From JAPLDA01 sp043787975 (GTDB lineage Bacteria > Bacteroidota > Bacteroidia > AKYH767-A > 2013-40CM-41-45), in NCBI GenBank assembly GCA_043787975.1, contig JAYVUK010000043.1:1-58328 (forward strand): a DNA stretch of 58,328 nt, in the 5' to 3' direction. The position numbers were made by a program, and so were the translations under genes. Positions 1 through 7,409 of this stretch are shown piece after piece. Numbering within the stretch: position 1 is the stretch's first letter; every line of letters starts with the position of its first letter. The notes beneath the pieces are model-generated. The model was not told the origin of the DNA. It worked only from the letters and a program-made list of their open reading frames with translations, and searched no databases.

Positions 1-112
1 TAATTGAAACGACTTTCAATTAGCTTTATTCAAACCCTTATCCAGTAAGGGATACAGAGATTTTTACCAACTATTTTTGTCTATTATATCTAAAAAAAAG
101 AAATTATTTTTT
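1..112. other. Non-coding window edge with two hairpins
   Basis: No gene is visible here. Two perfect short hairpins follow each other. Positions 1-9 (TAATTGAAA) pair with 14-22 across a 4-nt loop, and 35-40 (CCCTTA) pair with 46-51 across a 5-nt loop. A 22-nt A/T-rich string near 93-113 is nearly identical to the one at 851-871 at the 3' end of the neighbouring lipoprotein gene. This could be a small duplication or simple low-complexity coincidence. The segment begins at the cut edge, so it may be the end of a larger element. Confidence 0.4.
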
Positions 113-154
113 TGAACTCACCACCTGACAGGTAGGAATTCTCCTGTCAGGTTT
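113..154 (-). repeat. REP-like palindromic element, copy 1 (inverted)
   Basis: The core at 124-151 is an imperfect palindrome: 9-nt arms CCTGACAGG and CCTGTCAGG flank a centre containing GAATTC. An outer tail reads TGAACTCACC on the plus strand. The same core and tail occur in the opposite orientation at 416-459, so the two copies face each other across a decayed RAYT frame. Palindrome plus conserved tail in inverted pairs around a Y1 transposase is the known arrangement of REP elements with their RAYT. Confidence 0.8.
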
Positions 155-405
155 TATGAAAGATTATTCGAGAACAAGTTCACCATTCCTAAATGACAGT
201 ATTTAAAGTTTTCAATATCATCAAACAAACCAGTTACTTCTTTTCTCAATACCAAAGTAGAATAATGACTGACGATATAATCTACATCGTGGGTAAGCAA
301 ATTTTCTTTACCGATCGCATGGTTGTAAATGTGGTAATGGAATTGTGGCTGCGTGATAATACGTGGCTCAGACAGAAGTCAAAAAATATTTTTAAAATCA
401 TTCAT
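154..405 (-). pseudogene. Decayed REP-associated tyrosine transposase (RAYT, IS200/IS605-like) fragment
   Basis: The minus strand carries an open frame from 378 to the TAA at 154-156. An in-frame ATG lies at 405, but a TGA interrupts the frame at 379-381. The 74 codons after the TGA include FHYHIYNHAIGKENLL near the front, which closely resembles the N-terminal YHIYNRG-type block of RAYT/TnpA_REP proteins. Near the end, FKYCHLGMVNLF resembles the conserved FAYCLMPNHFH block with its histidines lost. The HUH metal-binding motif and the catalytic tyrosine region are absent, so the product cannot be an active transposase. Inverted REP-like palindromes abut it on both sides, and the stop codon nearly touches copy 1. 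Family assignment rests on motif recognition. The decay is directly visible. Confidence 0.68.
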
Positions 406-415
406 TGAAAAAACA

Positions 416-459
416 TGAAACCTGACAGGAGAATTCCTACCTGTCAGGAGGTGGGCTCA
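416..459 (+). repeat. REP-like palindromic element, copy 2
   Basis: The core at 421-448 has arms CCTGACAGG and CCTGTCAGG and is the exact reverse complement of copy 1's core. It is followed by AGGTGGGCTCA. Its right edge coincides with the point where the tail-fibre-like reading frame becomes recognisable (about 457), suggesting that element arrival or an associated deletion removed the front of that gene. Confidence 0.82.
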
Positions 460-787
460 AAATACAGCAGTTGGCTGCTATGCTCTGCTAAACACTTACG
501 CATACGGCGGTTGTGCCTTAGGATTTGCTGCAGCTTATAGCAACACTACCGGATGTTCCCTTATTGCGATAGGAGAAAATGCTCTATATACTAATGTCTC
601 AGGAAATGATAATTGTGCGATTGGTCATAATAACAATGACAAAGTTTTAAAAACAGTTATTATTAATGAAAGGGGAAATGGAACGATGCAGGTGTATGCT
701 TCTAACCTGAGCAGTGGAATTTATACTTACAGTTTAATAGCCGATGGAAAACTGATTGATACGAAACACATGGTTTGTAGTAAATAA
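455..787 (+). pseudogene. 3' remnant of a tail-fibre-repeat / T9SS-sorted surface protein
   Basis: The frame ending in TAA at 785-787 reads NTAVGCYALLNT, later IAIGENALYTNVSGNDN. These are the NTAIGxxAL-type repeats of tail-fibre (S74-associated) proteins of Bacteroidota. It then jumps directly to a C-terminal block, IINERGNGTMQVYAS followed by LSSGIYTYSLIADG, which matches the usual end of such proteins. There is no start codon or signal peptide: the frame runs back into REP copy 2. The usual coiled region between repeats and tail is missing, which suggests an internal deletion as well as 5' truncation. A strong hairpin terminator follows at 808-842. It is most likely untranslated. Confidence 0.6.
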
Positions 788-807
788 AAACTGTGAATAA
801 ATTAAAC

Positions 808-842
808 AAAAAAGGTCTTGAAAAATTTTCAAGACCTTTTTT
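808..842. terminator. Bidirectional intrinsic terminator
   Basis: A near-perfect palindrome: AAAAAAGGTCTTGAAAA is followed by its reverse complement, with A-runs and T-runs at both feet. It lies between the convergent tail-fibre remnant (+) and the lipoprotein gene (-), so it can terminate transcription in both directions. Confidence 0.85.
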
Positions 843-862
843 GCTAAGACAAAAAAAAGAAA

Positions 863-1465
863 TTATTTTTTTGTATGTCCTTTTGTTACAGGAACAGTTG
901 CATGGGTTGTTGTCATTGATTTAGACATTTCATCTACCATTGCCATGTTTTTATCGCACGCATCTTTAGTTGCCACAAAAGCAGTATTCCAGGTCTCCAT
1001 TTTTTGCTGAGCGTCTGTCATCTTAGTATGCCAGTCAGCCATTCCTTTTGTAACATCTTCAGGAGTCACTTCACCTTTTGTAACCTTACTTTGCCATTCT
1101 GTGAAAGACTGTGTGTTTTGGTCCCAGGTAGTTTTGAATGTGTTCCACTCATTCATCATGGCATCCAGACTTGCAGAGTTGTCAGTAGCGGTTTTCACCA
1201 TCTCTTGCATTTTTGTTTTCATCCCTTCATCTTTTGAAGTTGACATGCCATTCATCATCTCTGTTTGTTTCATCGCAAATTCTTTTGAATGCTGAGCAGT
1301 TTCCATCAACTGTTTGCCCCATTCAGTAGCTTTTTCTCCCATTGCTGACCAATCAGTTCCGAATTGGTTCATGTCAGCCATGGTTTTTTCATCGACTTTT
1401 TTGTTGCAAGCTGTAAACGTCATAGCGCCAGCCACAACCAATGCTAATAATACTTTTGTTTTCAT
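863..1465 (-). CDS. Hypothetical lipoprotein, helical
   Basis: A 200-residue protein with a type II signal peptide: charged MKTK, a hydrophobic stretch, then the lipobox FTAC with the lipidated cysteine at residue 20. The mature part is highly polar, rich in Met, Lys, Thr and Asp, and lacks further cysteines. It looks largely alpha-helical, probably as coiled coil, with repeated short phrases such as EWxxxxTT and WxTKMTDAQQKM. The tail ends in GHTKK. No enzymatic motif is seen and the family was not recognised. It is probably anchored in the periplasm or outer membrane. It is transcribed alone, away from the UPF0316/sirtuin pair, and shares a terminator with the convergent pseudogene. Confidence 0.75.
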   Translation of the reverse strand: MKTKVLLALVVAGAMTFTACNKKVDEKTMADMNQFGTDWSAMGEKATEWGKQLMETAQHSKEFAMKQTEMMNGMSTSKDEGMKTKMQEMVKTATDNSASLDAMMNEWNTFKTTWDQNTQSFTEWQSKVTKGEVTPEDVTKGMADWHTKMTDAQQKMETWNTAFVATKDACDKNMAMVDEMSKSMTTTHATVPVTKGHTKK

Positions 1466-1581
1466 TTGATTTGTTTTTTGGTTTGTTAAAGTTGGATAGT
1501 AGTTAGATTAATGCTGCCAAAAGTAGAGGAATGCTCATCGTGAATTTTCCGTCTACTAAATTGTTATTGACAATGATCGGT

Positions 1582-2190
1582 TCATTTCTCCTTGGAGGTA
1601 GGGAATATCTGCCGGATGTAATTGAATGTACCTGACGGAGCGCCACCATCGGGAAATACGCCTTGTGCTGCCACCCGGATATCTTCAATGGAGTAAAAGG
1701 CGGTGGGATTGGTTTGATTAATCAGTTGTCTCACGAGATCAATGTCTTTTCTTTTGATGATCGTCAAAATGATCTTTACAGGACCCTTGGCTCCATGTGC
1801 GTCAATGATGGTGACTCCAAAGTTTGCCTGCTGAAGCAATTCAATCAATGGTTGTGCATTCTGATTGATGATGACACGCAGTACCTGCATCCCGATGGCC
1901 AGTCTTTTTTCTACAATTAACCCAACGTACGTTCCCATCGCAAATCCGCCCGCGAAAGCAACGTAGCATATCGGATTATCGAGGTGTTGCATGATTTGCC
2001 GGATCGAGATCAGCCAGATGGTAACCTCGAAAAATCCAAGTATCGGAACTACTTTTCTCAACCCTTTCGAGATAAAAACATTTCGAAGTGTTCCGAGCGT
2101 AACATCACACATTCTCGCCAAAAAGATGAGTATGGGAAGTACGACCCAACGAAAGATATCGGATTCTAAAAAACTGACAGGTACATTCAT
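1582..2190 (-). CDS. UPF0316 membrane protein (DUF5698 + DUF2179)
   Basis: A 202-residue protein. The first about 90 residues hold three hydrophobic segments with the conserved stretch RMCDVTLGTLRNVFISKGL, typical of the UPF0316 (YebE-like) membrane domain. Residues about 110-175 form a cytosolic DUF2179 ferredoxin-like domain, seen as FGVTIIDAHGAKGPVKI followed by the IKRKDIDLVRQLI helix and the FYSIEDIR strand. The length matches the family. DUF2179 domains are thought to sense small ligands, but the substrate is unknown. The ATG overlaps the stop of the upstream sirtuin gene by four bases (ATGA), so the two are probably translationally coupled. Confidence 0.88.
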   Translation of the reverse strand: MNVPVSFLESDIFRWVVLPILIFLARMCDVTLGTLRNVFISKGLRKVVPILGFFEVTIWLISIRQIMQHLDNPICYVAFAGGFAMGTYVGLIVEKRLAIGMQVLRVIINQNAQPLIELLQQANFGVTIIDAHGAKGPVKIILTIIKRKDIDLVRQLINQTNPTAFYSIEDIRVAAQGVFPDGGAPSGTFNYIRQIFPTSKEK

Positions 2191-2876
2191 GATATTTTAT
2201 TCAATAGTTTTTTAACCAATGCAGGGACACCGCTTCCTGCTTTTTCTTTGATGACTGTAAATTGATTTCCCCAATTTTCATCTGCGGCCGGGTCAATAAA
2301 ATATTTTTCTGAATCATGCGGAGCATAGTCAATCAATCCTGCAGCAGGATATACTAGCAGCGAAGTTCCAATGACAATAAAAATTTCTGCACCGGAAATT
2401 AACAGTGCAGCCCGGTTCAGCTCGGGAACCTGTTCGCCAAACCAGACAATGTGCGGACGAAGTTGTGAACCTTTGTCACATTTTTCTCCTTCACTTATTT
2501 CGGTACCGATAATTTCATAGACCAAATTTGGGTCAGCACTACTTCGTGCTTTTCTTATTTCACCATGAAGATGCAGCACTTTTGTGGATCCGGAACGTTC
2601 ATGCAAATCGTCTATATTTTGTGTGATGATCTGCACATCATATTTTTTCTCCAGTTGTGCAAGCGCCATGTGAGCCTCATTCGGTGTTGATTCAATCACT
2701 TGTTTTCTGCGCTGGTTGTAAAACTCCAATACCATTGCACGATTCCGTTGCCAGGCCTGTGGTGTTGCTACATCTTCGATGTTGTAATTTTCCCACAAGC
2801 CGTCACTGTCGCGGAATGTTTTCAATCCGCTTTCTGCACTAATGCCCGAACCCGTGAAGACCACTATTTTTTTCAT
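2187..2876 (-). CDS. cobB: NAD-dependent protein deacylase, Sir2 family (SIRT5/CobB type)
   Basis: A 229-residue sirtuin. The NAD-binding motif GSGISAESGLKTFRD starts at residue 9. TQNIDDLHERSG lies near 85-96 and the catalytic His is in LHLHGE (H104). The YNQRR segment (Y53, R56) matches the Tyr-x-x-Arg pair that reads acidic acyl groups in SIRT5 and E. coli CobB, so desuccinylase activity is plausible. The four zinc-binding cysteines of classical sirtuins are absent: between HGE and the HIVWFGE motif only one Cys is seen. A zinc-less variant is, to my knowledge, frequent in Bacteroidota. It removes acyl groups from lysines using NAD+ in the cytosol. It overlaps the downstream UPF0316 gene. 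Confidence 0.92.
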   Translation of the reverse strand: MKKIVVFTGSGISAESGLKTFRDSDGLWENYNIEDVATPQAWQRNRAMVLEFYNQRRKQVIESTPNEAHMALAQLEKKYDVQIITQNIDDLHERSGSTKVLHLHGEIRKARSSADPNLVYEIIGTEISEGEKCDKGSQLRPHIVWFGEQVPELNRAALLISGAEIFIVIGTSLLVYPAAGLIDYAPHDSEKYFIDPAADENWGNQFTVIKEKAGSGVPALVKKLLNKIS

Positions 2877-2971
2877 TGATTGGAATTCGTAGCAAAGTTC
2901 TGTGAAATAGGATGCTATTATGGAACACAGGATGCAAAATTATCAACAGTCTTTGGAAGAGGATAAACTCA

Positions 2972-3937
2972 TCAACGCGTTTCCCAATTTCCATTGAGTT
3001 TAAATCCGTTGAGAAAATCTTTTATTGACATTCGGTTGCGTCCTGCAACCTGCAGTTCATTCACGAAAACAAATCCATCACGCAGAAAAATTTTCAGAAA
3101 TGCTTTGTTGTCAGTTTCAATTAATCCCGATTTGTTTGGATGCGTTGTTTGTTCAGCTTTCACCGAGTAAATTTTTGCAACCAATGAAAAGCCATTGTCA
3201 TTGTAAAACTCCGTGATAGCAGCAGGATAAGGACATAAGCCGCGCACAAAATTTTCAACTTCACGAGCAGTTTTATGGGTGTCAATTCTGCAATTGAGTC
3301 GGGTTAGTTTTGGAGCAGGCTTTAATTCCGAGTCCACGGTCAGTTTTTCCTGGTCAATGAGCGTATATTTTTCTTCTGAAATTGAGACCACTGTTTTTAA
3401 AACTAAATCAGCTCCCGTAACCATCAACCTGTCGTGAAGTTCACCTGCTGTTTCCATTTCGGCAATCGCAACTTTTTCCCGGTCAATAATTTTTCCGGTA
3501 TCAATTTCCTGCTGTAGAAAAAAGGTGGTGACACCGGTTTCTTTTTCTCCGTTGATAATTGCCCAGTTGATAGGAGCGGCACCGCGGTATTGCGGAAGGA
3601 GGGAAGCATGCAGGTTAAATGTTCCGTGTTTTGGTAATTTCCAAACCGCTTCAGGCATCATGCGGAATGCTACAACAATTTGTAAATCCGGTTTTAGTTC
3701 TGTCAACTCGTGAATAAAATTTTCATCTTTCAGATTTACAGGTTGAAGAATTTTCAATTCGTGCTTTTCTGCATATTCTTTTACCGGAGATGAAATTATT
3801 TTTTGCCCGCGACCTGCCGGTTTATCCGGAACTGTCACGACTCCAACAATGTTATAATCATTCTTCACGAGGATATCCAATGAAGGAACTGCAAATTCAG
3901 GTGTACCGTAAAAAATAATCCGTAGGGGAGAGGACAT
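2972..3937 (-). CDS. fmt: Methionyl-tRNA formyltransferase
   Basis: A 321-residue protein matching Fmt over its full length (E. coli 315). It starts with the Rossmann entry RIIFYGTPEFAVPSL. The formyl-transfer signature NLHASLLPQYRGAAP at about 108-122 contains the catalytic Asn and His, and the conserved Asp lies in the following QEIDTGKII segment. The C-terminal OB-like tRNA-binding domain starts near 210 (PAPKLTR, ENFVRGLCPYPAA). It formylates initiator Met-tRNA using 10-formyl-THF in the cytosol. def is not adjacent. The gene is a single transcription unit in the minus-strand series, separated from its neighbours by 80-95 nt. Confidence 0.97.
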   Translation of the reverse strand: MSSPLRIIFYGTPEFAVPSLDILVKNDYNIVGVVTVPDKPAGRGQKIISSPVKEYAEKHELKILQPVNLKDENFIHELTELKPDLQIVVAFRMMPEAVWKLPKHGTFNLHASLLPQYRGAAPINWAIINGEKETGVTTFFLQQEIDTGKIIDREKVAIAEMETAGELHDRLMVTGADLVLKTVVSISEEKYTLIDQEKLTVDSELKPAPKLTRLNCRIDTHKTAREVENFVRGLCPYPAAITEFYNDNGFSLVAKIYSVKAEQTTHPNKSGLIETDNKAFLKIFLRDGFVFVNELQVAGRNRMSIKDFLNGFKLNGNWETR

Positions 3938-4018
3938 CGTTGTGAAAGATAAACTATGTCAATGATAAAAAAATCTTCGATAAGAAGGAAGCTGAAACAA
4001 ATTATTTATTAGGGGAAA

Positions 4019-5362
4019 TCAGATGCTGATTTTTTTCCATCGCCCACTTTTCAGGTATAGATAGGACACGATTCCTGTAAACGCCCAATAGATGGCTTCG
4101 GAGAACCAGACGGCTTCGACGTTGAGATGCAATTGAAAGACGACGATGTAATTGTATAATAGATAAATAATAATGGCGGCAATTTCAATCAGGAGAGCAG
4201 CTTTCGTAGCGCCTGTACCGCTCACAGCACTGATACAGACAATGGCAAATGCAAAAAACAACATGGCTAAATCCAGCATGCGCAAGCTGCCTAAACTGTC
4301 TGCGATAAGGTTCTGATCAGTGGTAAAAAAGTTTAAAACGAAATGTGGAAAGAAGACTGTCATAAAAACCATGATGAGCGACAAAAGTCCTGCAAGCCGG
4401 ATCACCCGTTTTACAAACGAGATTACTTCATCACTTTTATTTTGCCCGATAATATTACTCACCATGCTGTTTGCTGCAACCGAAAATCCCCAGATGGGAG
4501 TCATGCAGAGCATGTAAGCCGCCCGGACAATGTTTGAAATCGCCAGCGAATGTTCTCCCATTTTTTCGATGAAAACAAAAAAGACAAACCATGCTCCCAT
4601 CGAAATTAAATTCTGTACAACCAATGGGGCGGAAAGGTTGATGGTTTTCGTGATGATAGCAAAATCGAATTTTTTAAAGTGAAAGAGTTGAAATTTTTGA
4701 ATCCCTTTTTTCAGAAAAGTGTAGCCGAATAAATAAATAACACCGATACATTCAGCGACACTAGACGCAATACCGGCACCTGCAATTCCCAATTCTTGAA
4801 AACCAAAATTTCCGAAGATCAATGTATAGCCAAGCAGGATGTTGGTCACAGCCATGATGGCTGAGTACCAGCCGTACACGCGGGGAGATGCAATGCCGAC
4901 ATAAAACGAACGGAATGAAGTAGCAATCATCACGAAGAAAATCCCAAGCGAACGATAGGTTAGGAATTGCATGCTCGCATTAAAAATTTCCGGAGACCTA
5001 ACGACATGTTTGAAAATTACCGGGGCGAGAAATTTGAGAACGGAAAATAAAATGAGCGAGAGAACAAAAAAAATCACCAGGCTGTGATCAAAAATTTCTC
5101 CAATGGCAGATTCATTTTTTTCACCGGCTCTTCGTGCAATCTGGATTTGTGTTCCGGTACCGACTGCAATCCCGATCATCGTAATCACAAAATAAAAAAC
5201 TCCGCCAAGTGCTGAAGCTCCGAGTGCCACTTCGCTTACTCTTCCAAGAAAAATGGTATCGGTAATGTTCAACACCGTGATGGCAATACTTCCGAACATA
5301 ACCGGGTACGCCATTTTCCAGATGGCGCCGTAATCGGTATTTACTTGAAGGGAAGTTTTCAA
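4019..5362 (-). CDS. MATE family efflux transporter
   Basis: A 447-residue integral membrane protein with about 12 hydrophobic helices. The N-terminal half begins IWKMAYPVMFGSIAITVLNITDTIFLGRV, the usual MATE helix 1-2 pattern, and continues LGASALGGVFYFVITMIGIAVGTGTQIQIARRAGE. The repeat half contains PIWGFSVAANSMVSNIIGQ, the pseudo-symmetric counterpart. MATE proteins export cationic compounds or drugs by Na+ or H+ antiport, but the substrate cannot be told. The stretch upstream of the start (5366-5458) carries GTTTAC word repeats, which separate it from the methyltransferase gene. Confidence 0.92.
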   Translation of the reverse strand: MKTSLQVNTDYGAIWKMAYPVMFGSIAITVLNITDTIFLGRVSEVALGASALGGVFYFVITMIGIAVGTGTQIQIARRAGEKNESAIGEIFDHSLVIFFVLSLILFSVLKFLAPVIFKHVVRSPEIFNASMQFLTYRSLGIFFVMIATSFRSFYVGIASPRVYGWYSAIMAVTNILLGYTLIFGNFGFQELGIAGAGIASSVAECIGVIYLFGYTFLKKGIQKFQLFHFKKFDFAIITKTINLSAPLVVQNLISMGAWFVFFVFIEKMGEHSLAISNIVRAAYMLCMTPIWGFSVAANSMVSNIIGQNKSDEVISFVKRVIRLAGLLSLIMVFMTVFFPHFVLNFFTTDQNLIADSLGSLRMLDLAMLFFAFAIVCISAVSGTGATKAALLIEIAAIIIYLLYNYIVVFQLHLNVEAVWFSEAIYWAFTGIVSYLYLKSGRWKKISI

Positions 5363-5365
5363 AGA

Positions 5366-5458
5366 GTTTACGGTTTACAGTTTACGTTTGGTCCTTGTTC
5401 TGGGTGAAGCTCAAAAGTAAGCAGGAAAGGTAAACGGTAAACTTGTAAACCGTAAACG
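5366..5458. repeat. GTTTAC word repeats in inverted arrangement
   Basis: At 5366-5386 the word GTTTACG/GTTTACA is repeated three times. At 5430-5458 the reverse-complement word GTAAAC is repeated four times. The two blocks flank a 43-nt spacer and can pair. The same words recur at 7274-7312, 7385-7409, 30651-30688, 38263-38293, 41013-41040 and 41111-41133. The gap lies between the MATE start and the end of the methyltransferase gene, so the blocks could act in termination or in the 5' leader. Confidence 0.7.
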
Positions 5459-6646
5459 TTATTCAACCTGTAACACCAACCCTTTCAAATATTCTCCTTC
5501 CGGATGATAAATACTGATCGGATGATCGGCAGGTTGTGAAAGCTGGTGAAGTACTTTTACATTCCGTTTTGCCTGTAGTGCAGCTGTGAAAATAATTTTT
5601 CTAAAAAGATTTTTGTCAATCGCTTGTGAACAGGAAAAGGTAAAGAGGATTCCATTTTTATGAATTCGTTTCATCGCTTCCGAATTCAAATTCCTGTAAC
5701 CGATGGTTGCTTTGTCAATGGCGCTGAGATGTTTTGCAAAAGCCGGAGGATCCAGCACCATCACATCATATCCTGTTTCAGATTTTTTCAAAAAGTCAAA
5801 AACATCTTCAGTAAAAAACCGGTGTGAAGCATTTGTAAAATTTTTTGCCACATTTTTCTCAGCGAGTTCAGCAGCTTTCTTTGAGCTGTCAACAGAATGA
5901 ACCAGTTCAGCACCTGCTTTCAGTGCATACAAACTGAACCCTCCTGAATACGCAAACGTGTTCAACACTTTTTTTCCATTGGAATACTCACCAAGCAATT
6001 TCCTGTTCACACGCTGATCAATGAAGAAGCCCGTCTTTTGCCCGGTTTCGTAATCAATGTTAAAATGAATTCCGTTTTCGATGACTTCGATGGTTTCTTC
6101 TTTCCCAAATAAAAACTCATTTGTCACTTGGGCAGCTTCCTGGCGGCTCATGGTATCGGCACTTTTGTCGTAGATGGCGGTGAGTTTGTTTCCGTAAATT
6201 TCTTTCAGTGCATCAACAAGAAAATTTTTGATGCGATGCATGCCAAGCGTGTGCGTTTGAATAACAGCGGTTGAATTGTAAATATCAATGATCAATCCCG
6301 GCAAACCATCTCCTTCAGCATGAACGAGACGATACACACTGGTGTCGGCATTGGTTGTTAAATTCAATTGTTGACGAAGTGTAAATGCGCGCTGTAGTTT
6401 CTCTTTCCAGAATTCATACGAACAACCTGTTTTCTCAAAGGAAAAAATCCGGACTTTGATGGAGCCTTCATGGTAATGACCTGTCGCCAGGTATCGTTGG
6501 TCATAGGAAACTATTTCCACGGTATCGCCTTCGTGAATTCCGGTATCCGCTTTTTCAACAGCACCGGAAAACAGCCACGGGTGAAGGTTTAAAAGAGAAC
6601 GCTCTTTTCCTTTCTTTAAAGTTATTTTCGGAAAATTAATTTGCAT
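5459..6646 (-). CDS. rlmI: Class I SAM-dependent 23S rRNA m5C methyltransferase, RlmI family
   Basis: I start at the ATG at 6646 (MQINFPKITLKKGKERSLL), because family members begin just before the PUA-like domain. An in-frame ATG at 6664 adds six residues. The N-terminal part (KERSLLNLHPWLFSGAVEKA, HEGSIKVRIFSF) is the PUA domain. The methyltransferase part shows GFFIDQRVNRKLL, NTFAYSGGFSLYALKAGA (SAM site) and VLDPPAFAKH. FSCSQ carries the second conserved Cys region. About 395 residues, as in RlmI/YccW. Known members methylate C1962 of 23S rRNA. The target here is inferred by homology. Confidence 0.9.
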   Translation of the reverse strand: MQINFPKITLKKGKERSLLNLHPWLFSGAVEKADTGIHEGDTVEIVSYDQRYLATGHYHEGSIKVRIFSFEKTGCSYEFWKEKLQRAFTLRQQLNLTTNADTSVYRLVHAEGDGLPGLIIDIYNSTAVIQTHTLGMHRIKNFLVDALKEIYGNKLTAIYDKSADTMSRQEAAQVTNEFLFGKEETIEVIENGIHFNIDYETGQKTGFFIDQRVNRKLLGEYSNGKKVLNTFAYSGGFSLYALKAGAELVHSVDSSKKAAELAEKNVAKNFTNASHRFFTEDVFDFLKKSETGYDVMVLDPPAFAKHLSAIDKATIGYRNLNSEAMKRIHKNGILFTFSCSQAIDKNLFRKIIFTAALQAKRNVKVLHQLSQPADHPISIYHPEGEYLKGLVLQVE

Positions 6647-6685
6647 TGAAAAATTTTGATGCAAAGAAAAGATAAAAAATGCAAA

Positions 6686-7276
6686 TCAGACTTTTAAGTT
6701 TTTTATAGCCATCACAAAACGATAAGGTAAATCAGCATCTTCTTCTGCATAATCAACACCGATACGTTTGCTTATATTGATTTCTTTGCTCGTTACAATG
6801 ATTCCTTTGTCTTCAATCCAAATTTTAGTTCCGAGTAAATTCATTCCCGAATGTGAATAATGAATGCCGAGTGCTTCGGCAACTGTTCCCGGTCCGGCTG
6901 AAAGATTTTTTTTTTTCTCTTTCATTTTTCTTCGCTTTAACATGTGTTTCATCCCGTGTGTCGGATGAAGCGCGCGAATCAATACAGCATGCGGAGTATC
7001 TTTTTCATTGGTAACTACATTAAAGAGTGAGTGGATCCCATAGCAGAGATACACATACGCTGTTCCGGCATCTCCATACATAATTTCTGTCCGTGCTGTT
7101 CTACGTCCGCCAAAAGCATGAGACGCACGATCAATCGTTCCGTTGTAAGCTTCTGTTTCGGTGATGATTCCTCCTGTGAGTACTCCGTCAAAACGTGTGA
7201 AGAGATATTTTCCTAATAACTCTTTTGCTATTAGCACAACGTCAGCGCGGTTGTAAAAGGAGTGGGGAAGTTTCAC
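6686..7276 (-). CDS. DNA-3-methyladenine glycosylase (AAG/MPG family)
   Basis: A base-excision glycosylase of the mammalian AAG fold. The region KLPHSFYNRADVVLIAKELLGK is the family N-terminus. IITETEAYNGTIDRASHAFGG contains the catalytic Glu and the conserved Tyr. GTAYVYLCYGIHSLFNVVT and LSAGPGTVAEALGI follow. I choose the GTG at 7276, giving 196 residues. The longer frame from 7363 reads through GTTTAC intergenic word repeats and adds 29 residues not typical of the family. It excises alkylated purines from DNA. It lies between the rRNA methyltransferase and recQ, all on the minus strand. Confidence 0.9.
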   Translation of the reverse strand: MKLPHSFYNRADVVLIAKELLGKYLFTRFDGVLTGGIITETEAYNGTIDRASHAFGGRRTARTEIMYGDAGTAYVYLCYGIHSLFNVVTNEKDTPHAVLIRALHPTHGMKHMLKRRKMKEKKKNLSAGPGTVAEALGIHYSHSGMNLLGTKIWIEDKGIIVTSKEINISKRIGVDYAEEDADLPYRFVMAIKNLKV

Positions 7277-7409
7277 GGTTAAATGTTCACGGTTTACACG
7301 TTTACGGTTTACAAAAGCAGCAGGCGTCCAGAATTTTTTAGTCCCTTTAATTCGCATTGACAAAATTAAATCATGGCGATTAACTGTAAACTTGAAAACT
7401 GTAAACCGT
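7274..7409. repeat. GTTTAC word repeats, two facing blocks
   Basis: Block 7274-7312 carries the word TTCACGG/TTTACGG several times. Block 7385-7409 carries the complementary GTAAAC words and abuts the 3' end of recQ. Together they bracket the leader of the glycosylase gene. Their presence inside the longest possible reading frame argues for the downstream GTG start. Confidence 0.65.

Noticed and set aside
1..60. Possible CRISPR repeat at the left edge
   Set aside because: Only one copy with no spacing pattern. No cas genes in the window.
93..113. Partial duplicate of the lipoprotein gene 3' end (22-nt match with 851-871)
   Set aside because: Match is limited to A/T-rich low-complexity sequence, so a coincidence is likely.
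193..408. 71-codon plus-strand frame between the REP copies
   Set aside because: Antisense to the RAYT relic, no recognisable motif, and the opposite strand has conserved RAYT-like residues.
1503..1688. 61-codon minus frame overlapping the UPF0316 gene end
   Set aside because: Overlaps the real gene in another frame and has no signal or motif.
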